Shown here: positions 17,642-26,947 of the stretch, in pieces | Numbering within the stretch: the first letter of the stretch is position 1 | Layout: every line of letters starts with the position of its first letter | Assembly (NCBI GenBank): GCA_029298735.1 | Contig: JANSLP010000243.1 | Coordinates: forward strand, 1 to 51,392 | Direction: 5' to 3' | From: Ophiostoma sp. CBS 140.51 | Taxonomy: Eukaryota; Ascomycota; Sordariomycetes; Ophiostomatales; Ophiostomataceae | Length of the DNA stretch: 51,392 nt | Position numbers and translations under genes: made by a program | The notes under the pieces: generated by a model | Seen by the model: only the letters and a program-made list of their open reading frames with translations | The model's database searches: none | Told to the model about the DNA's origin: nothing

Positions 17642-18524
17642 CTACTGGTCGACCTCCATATCACCACCGCCTGCTGCTGGTGCAGCATCATCGCCTTCTG
17701 CACCGGCCTCCTTCTCCTCTGCGGCCTTGTCCAGCCATGCCTTGACGTCCTGGCCGTCGTACACCTTGAACGGCTCGACTTCACGTGCACCCGTTGCCGA
17801 GGCCGATGCGGGCACAGTGCCGACAATACCCACGCTTGTGTTGTCGACCGTCAGCTCGCGGTCCTGCACCAGACTCTCCTTGAGCGCACGCAGACCGTGC
17901 TGCACCAGCGCCTCGTGGTCGCAGTCAGCAAACTCGGCGATATTCTTTTCCAAGTATGTGCGGGCCATTTGCGAGCGGGCACCAATCGCAAAAGCCACCA
18001 TCTCGTCCGTCATGCCGCTGGGTTGGAACTCGAAAAGGTGCGGGCCGCGGTCGTCGACACCTGCCACCAACAGACCGACACCGTAGGGCCGGCGGCCGTA
18101 GTGCTGGGTGTTGAGCTGGGCCTTTTCGGCAATCATGTCCACCAAAGACCGGACGGGCATGGAGTGGCCATAGGTCAGGCGGTGGCCGAGGCACTGCTGC
18201 TTCATAAAGTTGGAGAGGACGCGGGCGTCAGACGTCAGGCCGGCAATGGCGATGCCTGCGTGCTCGTCGACTGGGAACAGCTTCTTCTGGTAGGAGGACA
18301 GCTCCTCCGCGTTGCGCTTTACTGCCACCAGGACAGCGTGTGTTTTGGAGACGATGCCGACGACGACGGAACCCTGCTTCACTGCCTCAGCAGCGTATTC
18401 GACCTGGAAGATTCTCCCTTGTGGGGAGCTGAAGAAGTTAATTAGCAGGCGAAGCAGCAAGATGGGATTCGAGAGGGGGTACGCACAATGTCACCGAGTC
18501 GTTGTCGTAGTTGTTGCGGAACAT
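17642..18524 (-). CDS. PRE5: 20S proteasome subunit alpha 6 (PSMA1-type)
   Basis: This is a structural alpha-ring subunit of the 20S proteasome. Exon 1 is 18524..18487 (MFRNNYDNDSVT plus two bases), the intron 18486..18429 (58 nt, GTGCGT..TTCAG), exon 2 18428..17642; 274 aa. The join restores the alpha-subunit signature FSPQGRIFQVEYAAEAVKQGS at residues 13-33. Further family hallmarks are SKTHAVLVA, RRPYGVGLLVAGVD, GARSQMARTYLE and HGLRALKESL. PSMA1/PRE5 identity rests on the MFRNxYDND start and the RRPYGVG context. The C-terminal tail is acidic and Ala/Gly-rich, ending DMEVDQ, typical of this subunit. Length fits the family (about 235-280 aa). I looked for an Rpn4-type PACE element (GGTGGCAAA) upstream and did not find it. 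Confidence 0.96.
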
Positions 18525-19417
18525 CTTGACCGCTGGTGTGTTGGTCGTTGGTAGTCGATTGTCTTGTAGTTATGAATTGGGTTGGTAGGATTGGGGTCGT
18601 GGGAAAGTCGGTGGAAGATTGAGTGTCGTCGCGTTTGAAGTTTGGTTGAATTGGTGATGATGATGGTAGTTCTGGTAGTAGACGACTGGCAGCCGCGAAA
18701 GGCAGGTACGGCAGGCAGCTCTGAGCTTTCGTATATGCTTTGCTGTGTCTGGTTGGCTAGTGGCCATGGCTGGCTGTCCTCACAGTGGGTGCAGTTTGGG
18801 TTGGTGCTGTTTGTACTGAGCTTCAGGGAAAGTGGTCCGTGCACTGGGTGAGTTGAGCCACACAAAGCCACAGATACTCATTCCTGCTGCCCATTGACCA
18901 GAAATTACGCCTCAGGCCAAAATGGAAGGTACATTCGGTGCAGTCAATTGCGCAGCAAAAGGCTCCACTCAAACTAGATACTCTCAGTCCGCCTGTCAGA
19001 CATGCGCTAAACCCAAACAGGACGAGAGGCTGCCACCAGCGACCACCACCACCGCACCTTCCCTGGTCCTGCCCGCCACTGTGTGTGTGTTTCTGACTTT
19101 GGGCCTGTTTCCCCATCGTCATCCTGCCGCCTGCCACTACCACTCATCTTCGACATCATCACCACAACCACCCACGACCACTCAGCGCATCCCCTCTCGA
19201 ACTCGACTCTACTAGCGACATTGAACTTCTCCTCTTGCGCCTGTGTTTGCCTTCCTCCACCCGACCATCCATCCCACTTCTCTACCCCAGCCACCTCGAT
19301 CCCCGGCTCTCCCGAAACGAACATCACCACATCCAAAGGTCGCTTTGTCTCGCCTGCATCTACCCATATCCAGGCCACTTTACAATTACCAGCGAACGTC
19401 GATCCCCCACCCTCACA
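18525..19417. other. Divergent promoter region of PRE5 and VPS55
   Basis: This 893-bp region separates two divergent starts. The half next to VPS55 is C/A-rich with CCACC and ACCATC runs, a usual fungal leader. I see no convincing regulatory motif and no additional gene. Small open frames on both strands are low-complexity. Confidence 0.55.
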
Positions 19418-19807
19418 ATGACGACCGCCGGCCTCAAAACCATCATCGCGCTGTCGTTTGTCCTCGCCGTCGGCTTCTTGCTGGTCATTCTGTCGTGCGC
19501 TCTCTTCCAAGTCTACTACCCGCTCCTCGTCGTCGCCACGTACGTGATTGCGCCGCTGCCCAACTGGATCTGCAGCCGCTGTGCCAACCCAGACGACTTT
19601 GTTGAGAGCTCGGGCGCCGCGATCCTCGATGTCGGCCGCTTCTTTACCGGTTTCTTTGTAGTGATGGGCATTGCGCTTCCCGTCGTGCTAGCGCACAGCG
19701 GGCTGATCAACATGGGTGCCATGGTCATGTCGATTGTGGGCGGTCTGCTGATTTACGGCACCATCATCAGCTTTGGCATGTTCTTCCAGGAGGAGCAGGA
19801 GTTTTAA
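19418..19807 (+). CDS. VPS55: Vps55/LEPROT-family endosomal membrane protein
   Basis: Vps55 acts with Vps68 in late-endosome to vacuole sorting; the animal relatives LEPROT and LEPROTL1 control receptor surface levels. It is a single exon of 129 aa. Four hydrophobic segments are visible: about residues 8-28 (IALSFVLAVGFLLVILSCALF), 33-48 (LLVVATYVIAPLPNWI), 72-92 (FFTGFFVVMGIALPVVLAHSG) and 97-120 (MVMSIVGGLLIYGTIISFGMFF). The signatures YPLLVV, YVIAPLPNWIC, LPVVLAHSGLI and the ending FFQEEQEF are typical. The length is at the short end for the family (yeast about 140 aa) but nothing appears missing. The start is the only ATG before the first helix. Confidence 0.95.
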   Translation: MTTAGLKTIIALSFVLAVGFLLVILSCALFQVYYPLLVVATYVIAPLPNWICSRCANPDDFVESSGAAILDVGRFFTGFFVVMGIALPVVLAHSGLINMGAMVMSIVGGLLIYGTIISFGMFFQEEQEF

Positions 19808-20567
19808 AGCAGCGGGAGCCCCGGTAGGGGCGACTACGGAGTGGTGATAAGGAATCAGCCGTGGAACGACACTGAGTGACAACCACACAGAGGCCATGCG
19901 GAGACAAGACGGACATCGACGTTGGCTTGCGACCATCCAACTGTCCGACCGTCGACCGTCGACCGTCCCATTACTGGACTCTCCTATGGGCGCATAGACC
20001 ACCGAAGCGAGCGTGTTTCTCTTGCCAGTTTGAACTCGAGGGTATTCATTCATTTGTTCATTTTGTTTATTTTGTTTCCTTTTTCTGTCTATCAACAACC
20101 TACAGTTATCACTGTCAATCATCTATTTCTTTATCTGTTCTGCCTTTCTTCTCGTTTGTCTGCCTGCGATTTATGTAATACTACAGATGTTCCCATCTGG
20201 GCGTTGGGACCGGGTCATTTGCATTGTGCTGTTTTTCTGTGTCATATTTGCCTGTTCTTTCTTTTGTCTGCGAGCTGCTTTACTATTTAGTGTCACAAAA
20301 TACACCACTTATACCAAGTACTGTTCCATATTTTACTTAAACTCTTTTTATACGCTCGCTCTATGATATGCTATATTTGCATCTCTATCTGTATCCAGGG
20401 GTATCGTCTATGCCGTTGAGGTTGTACCCCTTCTAAAATCCCAGTAAATCAATTCAAAATAAACGCCTTGCTCATCAAAGTGAGCCCCGAGAACCACACG
20501 TTGAGTGTGTTCTCATGCCTTTGAACTTGTATCATGTAGTCAAACAACTACAACAGAGGGCCTTCTC
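19808..20567. other. Convergent spacer between VPS55 and PABA synthase
   Basis: Both flanking genes end here. The 760 bp are T-rich on the plus strand from 20040 to 20460, with no domain-bearing frame. A 3' UTR for VPS55 is the simplest reading of the first half. Confidence 0.55.
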
Positions 20568-23375
20568 TTACTCAAAGATGCTCAGCGGCCGCGACAGCTT
20601 GACAAACATCTCATCCCGTTCACCCTCGGGAGTGCTCAGGATGGTGACAGCACCACCGGCGCCAATGTGCCACACATCCTGTTGTTTCTTGTCGGCGCCG
20701 TCACCGACAAAGGTTGTCTCGTCGTCCCAACGAAACAGACTCCGAATGGTCACGCTCCAGTCGCCACGGCCGGTCACACAGAGGTAGCCGACAACGCCCG
20801 AGTACAAGCTGCGCTCACCAGAGGCAGAGGCGGCCGCACTTCTTGGAGACGACGGAAGACGTTCGAGGTCCCGCAGCAAAGCACAACTCCGCTTCTTGGG
20901 CGCACCCGTCATGCTGCCGGGTGGCAGACTGGCCGCCAGGACGTCCAGGCCGGTGTAGCCGCTATGGGATGCCAAAGTACCCTCGACGACGGTCACCATT
21001 TGGAAAACATGGCCATACGGCTCGACCTGGAGGAGTCGGGGGACCGACACGTTTGCCGGCCCACAGACACCGTGTAGATCGTGGCGCACGAGGTCGACAA
21101 TCATGAGGTTCTCGGCCTCTTCCTTGGGGACGTGCAGTAGAGCTTCGGCCTGGGCAAGGGTGGCGACCTCGGCAGAGCGGCGAACGGTGCCCTTCATGGG
21201 GCGCATCGAGCAGAGGGTCTCGTCATTGCCGTCGACGCTGGATTTGGGCGAAAAGCAGAGAAACCGTTCTGGAGAGCTGCTGACGAGCGTGGCGCCGCCG
21301 AAACGAAGGTAGGATGCAAACGGTGAGGGGTTCTTCTTGCGGAGTGTGCGGTAGTAGTTCCACGAGGAGGATGAAGATGACGAAGAAACGGGGGAGACGG
21401 TGGTGATGCGTGTCTCATCGGTGAGGCACAGCTCGTACGAGTCGCCGGCGGCAATGTGTTCCTGGCAGACGCGAACTTTGTCTTCGTAGGCCTGGACATC
21501 AGGTAGTTGGGTGTGGACGGCTTGAGGGAGAATGGCCGGCTTGGTGATGGTCGATTTCAGCGTTGGCTGCTGCCATTGTGAAGATGTCTGGAGTTGTGCA
21601 ACCACGCCGTCAACCCAGGTGGAGTGCACCTTCCCGTTTGTGCCGTTTGTGCCGTTTGTGCCGTTGACACCGTTTGTGTGGCTCTTGCCATTTGTGTAAG
21701 GCGTGTCGTTGACTCCATTTGTACCGTTGCGGCCATTGACGTGTGTCGCACCTTCCTCTTTGAGATGCTGCACGTGAACAACGCCGAGCACATGGTCCAC
21801 GACAATGCTCTTTGTCACCCAAGCAAAACAAACATCTGGCCGATCATGGCCACGGCCACCACCTTCGCCAGCAACACCCATCTCCGGAAGCGACACACCA
21901 ATATCACCCAAGCCCTGCTCGTACGAAATGTACCCCATGAACCCACCGAGGAACGGGCTGGCCGTGTCATTGGCAGAAACAGCACCTTGAGGAAGTCGAC
22001 GAACTTCATGAAACTCGGCCAGCAGCTGCCAGATCGTCTGTGATTCTTGGAGCGGAATCTTGACTGCTTCTGTCGACTTGATGTGTGGCAGCCGGGTAGT
22101 GGCAAACCGGTCGCCCGTGCGGTATTCGGCCCGCAATGACGAGGCGACATCGACAGCGATAATACTGAAGCGGCCGCGAATGGCCTCGTCGTTGGCTGTG
22201 TCGTCGTCGACAGATTCGTCAGAGTCACTCCGTTTGATGCCTGCACTCGCCGAGTCGAGGATGATTTGTTCTGGCTCGGTGCCCTCGACCTGGCCGTTCT
22301 GCAGTGCTTCAACAATATCAGGCACTTCGACATGGCTGGGCAGCGGAATCGTTTGCGAGATGAAGCGACTTGAGAGTGGGTGGCTCAGCACATCATACTT
22401 AGTTGTTCCGTTTGTTCCGTTTGCTCCGTTTGTGTGTCCGTTTGCGTGGCCGTTCGCGTGGCCGTTCGTTCCGTTGGCATGCCCATTTGTGTATCCGTTT
22501 GCCTCCTTTGCGAAAACAGACGGCTGAATCGACAAGAGACTCGGTCGTGTCGCTTGGTGTGCAGCCAAACCGCTGGTCGAACTCGATAACGTCGGCTCCG
22601 CCCGCACACGCCCATTCTCTTTGTTCCACTTCATCGCCGCCCGGAACCAGTTGACCAGCACGGCATGACTAGCTGCATCCGTGCACACAGATTCGGGGTG
22701 GTATTGCAGGCCCCAGAACGGCTGTGAACAGTGCCGGACGCCCATCAACAGCCGTTCTGTCGACGTGCCACCCAGCAAAGCGTCCTCCTTTTCGTCCACC
22801 CAGGCCAGAGGCACCAGACTGTGATTTGGGTCTGACAGCTGCCACCGAGCCGTGGGCCAATTCTTTTCTGGCACACCATCCTGGCCCAGGTCGGCGCCCA
22901 GACTGTGGTACAGCGTGGCCCGGAACGGTGCCGCCACGCCCGAAAAGATGTCTGGTGCATCCTCATTGATCTCGACGGGCCGCAACATGCCGTGCAGTCC
23001 ACCCGACCGCAATCTCCGGATCCGGCCGCCGTGGGCTGCCACCAGGCTCTGAAACCCCAAGCAGATGCCGAGGGCGGGCGCTATTGTTGTTGTCCTCGCT
23101 TCGCTCGTGGCCCACACATACTTCATCAGACCAATGTCGGCCGGACAGTCCGGCGATCCCGGTCCTGGTCCGCAGACAACGGCATCGTAGCAGGCGAGCT
23201 CGGTGTAGAATGCGGCCCTCTCCAAAGACGCGTCAATGGGCAGGACGTGGACATCGGCGCCGAGCAGGGTGGCGAGGAGGGCTGTGATGTTGTTGGCGAA
23301 CGAGTCATAGGCATCGAGGAAGAGGATCCTCGGCCGTGGCGACCGTAACGGCCGGTCCTCTGGCAAGCCATTCAT
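20568..23375 (-). CDS. ABZ1: Bifunctional para-aminobenzoate (aminodeoxychorismate) synthase
   Basis: The enzyme turns chorismate and glutamine into 4-amino-4-deoxychorismate for folate synthesis, fusing the PabA and PabB parts. The first ATG is at 23375 (MNGLPED); 21 further upstream codons are open but have no ATG. The protein is 935 aa. The class I glutamine amidotransferase half shows the nucleophile in ALGICLGFQ (about Cys105) and His/Glu in QYHPES (about 226 and 228). The chorismate-binding half shows GDSYELCLTDE, SPERFL, PMKGT (Lys about 728), DLVRHDL and GSMTGAPK. Asn-Gly-rich tracts lie near residues 293-323 (between the two halves) and 547-581 (inside the PabB N-terminal part). No intron is needed. 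Ending KLSRPLSIFE is compatible with the family. PabB-type rather than anthranilate synthase is inferred from the fused order and PMKGT. Confidence 0.95.
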   Translation of the reverse strand: MNGLPEDRPLRSPRPRILFLDAYDSFANNITALLATLLGADVHVLPIDASLERAAFYTELACYDAVVCGPGPGSPDCPADIGLMKYVWATSEARTTTIAPALGICLGFQSLVAAHGGRIRRLRSGGLHGMLRPVEINEDAPDIFSGVAAPFRATLYHSLGADLGQDGVPEKNWPTARWQLSDPNHSLVPLAWVDEKEDALLGGTSTERLLMGVRHCSQPFWGLQYHPESVCTDAASHAVLVNWFRAAMKWNKENGRVRAEPTLSSSTSGLAAHQATRPSLLSIQPSVFAKEANGYTNGHANGTNGHANGHANGHTNGANGTNGTTKYDVLSHPLSSRFISQTIPLPSHVEVPDIVEALQNGQVEGTEPEQIILDSASAGIKRSDSDESVDDDTANDEAIRGRFSIIAVDVASSLRAEYRTGDRFATTRLPHIKSTEAVKIPLQESQTIWQLLAEFHEVRRLPQGAVSANDTASPFLGGFMGYISYEQGLGDIGVSLPEMGVAGEGGGRGHDRPDVCFAWVTKSIVVDHVLGVVHVQHLKEEGATHVNGRNGTNGVNDTPYTNGKSHTNGVNGTNGTNGTNGKVHSTWVDGVVAQLQTSSQWQQPTLKSTITKPAILPQAVHTQLPDVQAYEDKVRVCQEHIAAGDSYELCLTDETRITTVSPVSSSSSSSSWNYYRTLRKKNPSPFASYLRFGGATLVSSSPERFLCFSPKSSVDGNDETLCSMRPMKGTVRRSAEVATLAQAEALLHVPKEEAENLMIVDLVRHDLHGVCGPANVSVPRLLQVEPYGHVFQMVTVVEGTLASHSGYTGLDVLAASLPPGSMTGAPKKRSCALLRDLERLPSSPRSAAASASGERSLYSGVVGYLCVTGRGDWSVTIRSLFRWDDETTFVGDGADKKQQDVWHIGAGGAVTILSTPEGERDEMFVKLSRPLSIFE
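21636..21680. repeat. 9-bp minisatellite (GTTTGTGCC) inside the PABA synthase gene
   Basis: Three perfect tandem copies of GTTTGTGCC plus a diverged fourth lie in the coding region. Read on the minus strand they encode Asn-Gly-Thr repeats. The period is a multiple of three, so copy-number changes keep the frame. Confidence 0.85.
22401..22500. repeat. Imperfect TCCGTTTG/GGCCGTTCG repeat array inside the PABA synthase gene
   Basis: Around ten diverged copies of a 6-12 bp motif (CCGTTTG, CCGTTCG) encode Asn-Gly-His-Ala-Asn-Gly repeats between the amidotransferase and synthase halves. The units remain in frame. Confidence 0.8.
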
Positions 23376-24170
23376 GGTCGTTGTTGTGTTGTAGATGTGG
23401 ATTTGATCGACGGGTGGTGGGGGTAAAGACGAAAGCAAACTCGTGCTCTTCTGCCGTTATTCCCGTTGAAGATGACGAGATGACTGGAAGATGCGAGTTT
23501 CAATACCCACAGGACACACAGATGTAGTCTATTGTGTCTTTCTCTGGTTAATTTGATGTATCAATGAGATCCGAGGTCAATTGGAGTGAGTAAAACCCAG
23601 CTCAATTGAGGCTCATGGCGAGAGGTTGGTTTAAAGTTTGCTAAAACGGTAAACGTCATTTTTTCTTTTTTCTTTTCTGGGCTTTTTCTAGGACGGTTTT
23701 CTCCGTCCTGAAATTTTCGACGACTGTACCCTTCCACTAATTAATGGCGGCGCATTTTAGCGGGTAGCTACGAGTCTGCTTGGACTCGTCTCTTTGATAT
23801 TGAAACCTGCCTGTTTGGGCAAGTCATGCATATCAAGCGTCAAAACAGTGTATTTCTTGCCCGTCAGTAAGCGGGCTACGATGGAAGTAGTCATTTACTG
23901 AAAATTCACGTCAGGAAATCGGCTTCAAGTGTAGCAATTTGAAACTCCAAATACAAAGTGTATTGCTTTTTTGGGGCGGTACGGTTTTCCCCAGTAAAGC
24001 TTAGTCACCTGACCGTACCAATCCAACAAGACTGGTGCACGTGACCTTCATTAACACCCAAAAGCATTTCGCACACTCTGAGTGAACCTTGATTCTGCTT
24101 CAGATTACCAGAGCGCGCCATACAAGTATTAAACAATAGTTTTCCCTTAAAAGATGTCCTCCTTCTATCT
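23376..24170. other. Intergenic region between PABA synthase start and the Gfd2-like locus
   Basis: This 795-bp AT-richer region lies between divergent starts. I see no gene or clear motif. Promoter of the PABA synthase gene by position. Confidence 0.5.
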
Positions 24171-25339
24171 ATGTCTCTTCCTCAATTCTTCCCGCATCAC
24201 TCTTTCACCATACCGCATCCAGCACCACATCTTCAACCAAAACGCATGATAAACGCACGACGCGTTTCCCATCACCGACACCAAAATGATATCACTACCG
24301 TCAAAGACATCATTCCGAGGCTCGAGTTTTCCTTCCTCGATGATATCGCAAGTCTCCTGCCATACATTGACAAAGATGCCGTCTTTGTGTGCTTGGACCT
24401 TGAGGGCCCACCAAACCTCCCTGAGGTGGGCATTTCCGTCCCCCCGCGGTCGTCGCTTCACAAGCTGATCGAGGGCGATACACCCCCATCCGATATGCAC
24501 GACTTTTCCGAAAAGTATAATCTCGAGACCTACACGTTCCGTGTCAACTGCGTACGTACTATTCGGCAAAAGAACAGTAGCCGACGCGGGATCGCACAGT
24601 TTGGCCTCGACAATGTCCGGTGGATCGAAAGGACAAGCTAATCGACGCCATCATGGAAACACTGGTTGCCATCCGAGAGCGCTATCCTGCTCCCCAACCT
24701 CTCGTCTTGACTGGGTGCCACATGACTACAGAAATTTACTGCTTCGGCCACGAGCTGTCCTTTCTCGTCAAGTCCAGAGACAACGACGCCGGTTTCGAGT
24801 TTACGGCATGTGTCAACATTATAGACCTTGTCTTGTCGATAGCTTCGGACATTAGCATTCGATGCAACAAAACGCCCGCCCTGTCGAAATTGATGGAAAC
24901 GGCCGGCCTCACTCTCCGCGAGGTCAATATCGCCGAGGAAATCGCCTCTGGCAAGTTCAAGGACCTCGCTGAGAATAAAGTTATGAAGCAACCTCGGCTG
25001 CGAGCTGGCCCGGCTTTCTCATATCCTGCATGACAGTTTTTCTTTCTCAATCTCACAGCAAAAAAAAAAAAAAAGACGGAGACTGGACCGCTTACGGATC
25101 AGACGAACAACTTGAGAGCGCCACCTTATCCACCACTTTGTCGTAAGTTGGGGGAAGTTACTGAGGGGCAGCCGGTGTAAAGGACAAAATATCCAGGACG
25201 GACTGAGGAGGAGATGGTGCCGTCTGCAAATGCCCACAGAGACCGCCTGCTAGAGAGGGAACAGCACGATGGCTTCGAAGAAGATGAAACCGACTTCGGG
25301 CTGGCGTCAAGCTTGGACATGCTTGAACTGGACGGGTAG
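24171..25339 (+). pseudogene. Gfd2/YDR514C-like exonuclease-fold locus, apparently disrupted
   Basis: A first frame (24171..24641) encodes AVFVCLDLEG..EVGISV, which resembles the DxE motif I region of the RNase-H/DEDD-fold Gfd2/YDR514C-like proteins. It runs through SRRGIAQFGLDNVRWIE and then stops (TAA, 24639..24641). The sense continues in another frame from about 24620 (DKLIDAIMETLVAIRERYP..PLVLTGCHMTTEIYCFGHEL..GFEFTACVNIIDLVLS) to a TGA at 25031. No GT..AG pair of normal intron size connects the two frames without a stop or loss of conserved sequence. Further down, after a run of 15 A, two short charged open stretches follow (25075..25142, with GTAAGT at its end, and 25184..25339). The simplest reading is a decayed gene with at least one indel; a real multi-intron gene or a base error remains possible. 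Confidence 0.5.
25060..25074. repeat. A15 homopolymer
   Basis: Fifteen A in a row follow TCTCACAGC within the disrupted Gfd2-like locus. It is the longest A run noticed in the window and a place where length errors or slippage are likely. Confidence 0.85.
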
Positions 25340-26947
25340 TTAACGGACTGCATAGCGAGTCGCTGCCAGAAGAAGACGGTCTAACGGCTGCTGTGCTGCT
25401 TCCTGCAGCATCTCGTTTCTAAAGAATAGATTTTGTGTAAGATTAGAGTCGCCGCCATAGAAAAGTCCATTTTTTAGAACAATCTTGAAAAACTTTTTGC
25501 GGCATAGAAAAAAATAAGACAGCGCTCACAAGCCAGTAACATAAACGAAACAAATAAGATATGCAAGGTTGGGTGGGCAAAAAAATAAATGGACAGACTG
25601 GAAATCGAACCCGGATCTGACACTCTACAGCCATGCGCCCTACCGATTGGGTCACGAGCCCGTGGACCCGTCGAAGATCGGGCCCGAGACTCATGAAACA
25701 GCGTGTGTATGCTACCAATACACCACCCGTCCTTTTCCCTCCGCATTTGCATTTGGAAGGTGTTGGGGTTTCAACTGTTGAGCAGCTTTAAAAAAGGCTT
25801 TGTTTCTGGTCGGGGAAGACGGGAAATAGGAAGTTGCGGGGGAAAGGAAGATTGGGGAGAAAGGAACGATGGGTTTATATGCTGGATGAGGAAGTCGCGA
25901 TGGTGAACGTTGAGGGGGGAAGATGGTAGTTGGACGTGGACACTTACACGATAAAAGCGGGTCCATCTTCTCAAAAATGGGTCTTATTGGGGAAGAGAGG
26001 TCGCCTCGATTTACAGTGTCATTTTACCTTCTCCGTATTACTCTCGACAGAGTACAACCGTATCTGAGATGCAACCTGCTAAATATCCCACATGTCCCTT
26101 CTCTCACAGCAGACAATATGTGGAATATCCAAAACAAAGTCAGACAAACGAAAGCATAACCAGAAACAAATAATAAGGACACCAGGAGACCGGAATTAGT
26201 CGTTGATCTCCCGTCTCCACAGTGGAGCCCTGGTACATACTACGACTTTGTACTGAGGCCGTCCGTTCCCACACCGAGAAACATGCTGGGTTGAATTATT
26301 GAGCACAGGCTATGCCGAACAAAACAACAGCAGGATAGGGTCGAAATCCTCCCCAATATTTTGGCAAGGTAAAGCATGCGAAGCGTGGCTTTACTGTGGC
26401 AGGTAGTGGCAAGCGGCTGGTGTCTAGAGCTGGTGCCGGCCAAGGCTCTGCGCCTGACCGTCCATGTGGGGAGAGCTGCAACAGTGACTATGCTTCGTGA
26501 CTAAGGTTATCATGGCATTCACCTGGCCTCACTTTGGATTCCGGCTGGGGAGGGCAAGATTGTCTTACATCTTTGCCTTTTCTTTCCATTGTTACATACA
26601 GGGATTGATCTTTCTTTTGTAGCCGTGGCGTCGAGGAAGGGTGGGTTCGTCGGGCAAGGTGGAATTGGTGCGTCAGAGGCACCTTCTGTCTACAAACGGC
26701 AGTAGACAAAGGGGACGATGGGATGAAAGATGATATCGCACCCCTTCGCTCGCTGACTGCACACTCTCCTCTGAACATTATCCAACTTCCAGATGGAAGT
26801 TATTTCATCTAATAAATCACGCACGTAAATATAAATAAATACATTTATAAAAAAAATCGTCTTGGATATCTTGGTCTTTCATCTGGTCTATGTGTCTTTT
26901 GTATGTGTCTCTTGTATATACTCTCGGGTCTCTCATCCCTTGTCTGT
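25340..26947. other. Intergenic region with a tRNA-like remnant
   Basis: This 1.6-kb stretch holds the tRNA-like sequence at 25591..25661 and otherwise nothing I can assign. It ends at the 3' side of the flavoprotein gene, where AT-rich sequence at 26790-26870 suits a polyadenylation region. Confidence 0.5.
25591..25661 (-). tRNA. Degenerate tRNA-like sequence (possible tRNA pseudogene)
   Basis: Read on the minus strand, 71 bases look like a tRNA: a B-box-like GGGTTCGATTTCC, an A-box-like TGACCCAATCGG with three D-stem G-C pairs, and a seven-base loop CTGTAGA that would carry anticodon GTA (Tyr). The fit is poor: two mismatches in the acceptor stem, one in the T stem, and a weak anticodon stem with unpaired end positions. 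Fungal nuclear tRNA-Tyr normally has an intron after the anticodon, and none is present. I read it as a decayed copy or a chance match, not a working gene. Confidence 0.3.

Noticed and set aside
23376..23438. Upstream extension of PABA synthase by 21 codons
   Set aside because: The extension begins with TTG, not ATG; the first ATG is at 23375.
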